Shown: piece after piece, positions 5,978-8,098 of the stretch
How positions within the stretch are numbered: position 1 is the stretch's first letter
Layout of the letters: each line of letters begins with the position of its first letter
DNA from: Deltaproteobacteria bacterium
Lineage (GTDB): Bacteria; Myxococcota; UBA796; SXON01
DNA length: 8,098 nucleotides
Direction of reading: 5' to 3'
Assembly: GCA_947483545.1 (NCBI GenBank)
Contig: CANKNP010000247.1
Coordinates: forward strand, 1 to 8,098
The notes under the pieces: generated by a model
Databases searched by the model: none
What the model saw: only the letters and a program-made list of their open reading frames with translations
What the model was told of the DNA's origin: nothing
Translations under genes and position numbers: made by a program

Positions 5978-6250
5978 CTACCCCCACTCATGCCGGTATT
6001 CGGTGATGGCCCCGCACTCCGCGCATTGAACCTCGGTCCAGTGCTCTCCGCCGGCCGCGCTGCCATACCCGCCGGAGCCGACCGCGAGGAGTTGGGAGCT
6101 CGCGCAAGCGCCGCAGAGCCATGTGGCGTCCAGCGGGGGAACGACCCCGCCCTCTGCGGCTTCGAGGATGCTCAGGCGCCAGTACGGGCCGAAACGGAGG
6201 GCGACCTCGGGGCGCACGGTCATGCTGTCGCTGTACCACGAGTGGGGCAC
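5978..6250 (-). CDS. Small double-CxxC zinc-ribbon protein, function unknown
   Basis: A 90-residue protein starting with GTG at 6250; an internal ATG at 6223 (Met10) is the alternative start. Two knuckles, WLCGACA (C46, C49) and VQCAECG (C76, C79), lie 26 residues apart, the spacing of a rubredoxin-like or treble-clef zinc ribbon, with a Gly/Ser-rich loop between them. The tail AITEYRHEWG extends the second knuckle as a strand. There is no signal peptide, so it is cytoplasmic. Such ribbons bind nucleic acid or protein, and nothing here decides which. Third codon positions are strongly G/C, as in the neighbouring genes, which supports real coding. It is divergent from the MopE-like gene (52-bp gap) and convergent with the sigma54 regulator. 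The family could not be named. Confidence 0.66.
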   Translation of the reverse strand: MPHSWYSDSMTVRPEVALRFGPYWRLSILEAAEGGVVPPLDATWLCGACASSQLLAVGSGGYGSAAGGEHWTEVQCAECGAITEYRHEWG

Positions 6251-6302
6251 CCATCAAAGCAGAGCGCTCCCTTTCCCTACAGATCCGGGGTACGATGGCG
6301 CC
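6251..6302. promoter_or_regulatory. 52-bp divergent gap before the MopE-like gene
   Basis: The gap separates the GTG at 6250 (minus) from the ATG at 6303 (plus). It holds the perfect 8-bp palindrome GAGCGCTC (6262-6269) and TACGAT (6291-6296), a 4-of-6 match to a -10 box but too close to the ATG unless the message is nearly leaderless. GGGG at 6287-6290, 12 nt before the ATG, is the only purine run that could act as a ribosome site. Confidence 0.3.
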
Positions 6303-8098
6303 ATGCGTCTCCACACCCTGTCCTTCTCGGCCGCGCGTTCCTGGGCCCTCCTCACCACTCCGCTCGCGATGACCGCGTGCGTGTCCGAGTGGACCGCCGT
6401 CGATGGCGATGGCGACGGCATCACGCTCGCGCAGGGCGACTGCGACGACGGCCCGGACGGCGCGGACATCTACCCGGGCGCCGCTGAGATCTGGTACGAC
6501 GGCATCGACTCCGACTGCGAGGGCGACAACGACTTCGATCAGGACGGCGATGGCTACGACGCCGTGGGGTACACCGGGGACTCGGGCGAGCCCGGCGACG
6601 ACTGCTGGGACGACCCCACCGCCACCCCGGCGACCTACGCGGCGGCGCCAGATCAGGTCCAGCTCGCTGCGGCCGATGTCCACCCCGACGCGACCGACAT
6701 CTACTACGACGGGATTGACGCCAACTGCGACGGCTCGGCAGATTTCGACCAGGATGGCGATGGCTACGACTCGGATCTGTGGCCGCGGCAAGACGCCACC
6801 TACGGCGATGATTGCTACGACGTGATGGACGAAAACTGCGTCAACTACGACGAGACCGATGTGGACTGCACCTACCCGGTCTCCGGCCCGCTCCAGGGCG
6901 AGGCGATCGACCCCTCCGACATCCATCCCGACGCGACCGACACATGGTACGACGGTACCGACCAGGACTGTGGCGGCGAGAACGATTTTGATCAAGACGG
7001 GGACGGGTTTGAGTCCTACGCAGAGTGTAATGACCTCGATCCCGATATCTTCCCCAACCCCGAGATCCCCGAGGTCTGGTACAACGGCAACGACGAAAAT
7101 TGCGACGGCAACGACGCCGATCAGGACGGCGACACCTATTTGGACGCCGACTACGCCGGCGGGTACGACCACGACGCCGCCTATTACAGCCCCGGCGATT
7201 GTTGGGACGACATCGAGGAGGCTTCCGAATGGCTGCCTTACAACGATTTTCCTGCGCTCACCCCCGCTGAGGTCCACCCCGAGGCCGAAGATGAATGGTA
7301 CGACGGACTCGACGCCAACTGCGAGGAGAACTCCGACTTCGACCAGGACTATGATGGCTATGACACGGATGCCTGGCTGAACCAGGACGGCCTCTACGGC
7401 GATGATTGTGATGATGAAGCTGGAGACACCAACCCGGGCGCCATCGACACCTGGTACGACGGGGAGGATTCGGACTGCGCCGAGAACAACGACTACGACC
7501 AGGATTACGACGGCTACGGTCAGGACGGCTCCGGGCTCGGCGAAGACTGTGACGATGTCCGCGATGCCGTCAATCCGGCCGCGATCGAGACCTGCGAGAC
7601 CACCTACGACGACGACTGCGACGGCTCAACGAACGACTCCTACGCTGATTTCTGCACCATCTACTACAGCGATGAAGACGGCGACGCGCACGGCGGCCCC
7701 AATTTCGATTGCCTCTGCGAGATCGACGCCACCTACATCTACGAAGATTACACCGACTGTGACGACACCCGTTCGACGGTCTACCCCGACGCCGACGAGG
7801 TGGTCGGAAACCAACGGGACGAAGATTGCGACGGGCAGGAGATCTGCTACCACGACGATGACGACGACACGTATCTGGACGACACCGAGGACACCATCGT
7901 CTCGATCGACGCCGATTGCATCGACGCAAACGAGGGCACCGAGGACGATTTGACGTCCGACTGCGATGACACCGACAGCGGCGATTACCCCGGGGCTTCA
8001 GAGATCATCGGCAACGAGGACGACGAAGACTGCGACGGCGGCGAGATCTGCTACAACGACGACGACAACGACAACTACCTCGACACCACGGGCGACAC
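6303..8098 (+). CDS. MopE-type metal-binding-repeat lipoprotein, 3' end beyond window
   Basis: The frame is open from the ATG at 6303 to the edge: 598 codons without a stop, so the C-terminus is missing. The N-terminus carries a signal ending in AMTAC, giving a lipid Cys at 26. The rest is extremely Asp-rich, with regularly placed Cys, and matches the 'putative metal-binding motif' (Cu-binding MopE) repeat family. Class A motifs, [WY]Y-D/N-G-x-D-x-x-C, start at about 64, 134, 215, 259, 332 and 384; most are followed by a DFDQDGDGYD-like Ca-loop (78-86, 148-156, 228-236, 346-354) and then a GDxC segment. From about 430 the repeats change to class B: GNxxDEDCDGxEICYxDDDxDxYLD at 502 and 570, a 68-residue period. 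Cell-surface anchoring with divalent metal binding (Ca or Cu) is inferred from the family. Very acidic composition and high Tyr/Trp at fixed places are notable. Large frames in other phases here are shadows of the repeats. Confidence 0.88.
   Translation, partial: MRLHTLSFSAARSWALLTTPLAMTACVSEWTAVDGDGDGITLAQGDCDDGPDGADIYPGAAEIWYDGIDSDCEGDNDFDQDGDGYDAVGYTGDSGEPGDDCWDDPTATPATYAAAPDQVQLAAADVHPDATDIYYDGIDANCDGSADFDQDGDGYDSDLWPRQDATYGDDCYDVMDENCVNYDETDVDCTYPVSGPLQGEAIDPSDIHPDATDTWYDGTDQDCGGENDFDQDGDGFESYAECNDLDPDIFPNPEIPEVWYNGNDENCDGNDADQDGDTYLDADYAGGYDHDAAYYSPGDCWDDIEEASEWLPYNDFPALTPAEVHPEAEDEWYDGLDANCEENSDFDQDYDGYDTDAWLNQDGLYGDDCDDEAGDTNPGAIDTWYDGEDSDCAENNDYDQDYDGYGQDGSGLGEDCDDVRDAVNPAAIETCETTYDDDCDGSTNDSYADFCTIYYSDEDGDAHGGPNFDCLCEIDATYIYEDYTDCDDTRSTVYPDADEVVGNQRDEDCDGQEICYHDDDDDTYLDDTEDTIVSIDADCIDANEGTEDDLTSDCDDTDSGDYPGASEIIGNEDDEDCDGGEICYNDDDNDNYLDTTGD

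Noticed and set aside
5988..7277. 429-codon minus-strand frame rich in Val/Ile/Gly
   Set aside because: It is the complement of Asp-rich GAC/GAT codons (read as GTC/ATC) in the MopE-like gene; its hydrophobic pattern is an artefact of the repeats.
6403..7953. Three Thr/Arg-rich plus-strand frames inside the MopE-like gene
   Set aside because: They are +1-phase readings of GAC-rich repeats. The frame from 6303 is continuous, has a lipoprotein signal and shows family repeats.
6410..8098. Repeated DNA that might suggest a CRISPR or tandem-repeat array
   Set aside because: Repeat units vary in length and keep codon phase and protein motif rather than nucleotide identity. They are protein repeats, not an array.

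Overview
The window is high-GC (roughly two thirds G+C by eye) and looks like chromosome from a myxobacterium-like delta-lineage (Myxococcota), probably an environmental or poorly characterised member. This is inferred from four things: many short predicted lipoproteins, one with an Asp/Thr/Ser/Gly-rich stretch after the lipid Cys (DTADSGETG); an Asp-rich MopE-type metal-binding-repeat lipoprotein; an orphan NtrC-type sigma54 activator; and HEAT and TPR proteins of unassigned role. No rRNA, tRNA, CRISPR array, transposase, integrase or phage gene was seen.

Layout, left to right: the 5' end of a lipoprotein gene (minus, 1-113, cut by the window edge); a signal-peptide-bearing outer-membrane beta-barrel-like protein (plus, 170-1045); a cytoplasmic HEAT-like helical repeat protein (plus, 1284-1994); a Pro/Ala-linker lipoprotein of unknown function (minus, 2018-2683); an M23/LytM metallopeptidase lipoprotein with all catalytic residues (plus, 2732-3436); a structure-rich non-coding gap (3437-3612); a membrane-anchored Coa1-like plus TPR protein (minus, 3613-4470); a sigma54-dependent regulator with a degenerate receiver domain (plus, 4520-5920); a 90-residue double-CxxC zinc-ribbon protein (minus, 5978-6250); and a very acidic MopE-repeat lipoprotein that runs off the right edge (plus, 6303-8098).

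The genes are not arranged as an operon. Four divergent pairs each share a gap of only 48-56 bp, and the neighbouring pairs converge. Most of the products are predicted to reach the cell envelope: three or four lipoproteins, one outer-membrane barrel and one inner-membrane-anchored TPR protein. I see no obvious shared pathway. The most unusual points are the degenerate receiver on an intact sigma54 AAA+ activator, the multi-helix intergenic element at about 3444-3602, the extremely short lipoprotein signal peptides of the divergent pair at 2683/2732, and the two-class repeat structure of the MopE-like protein.
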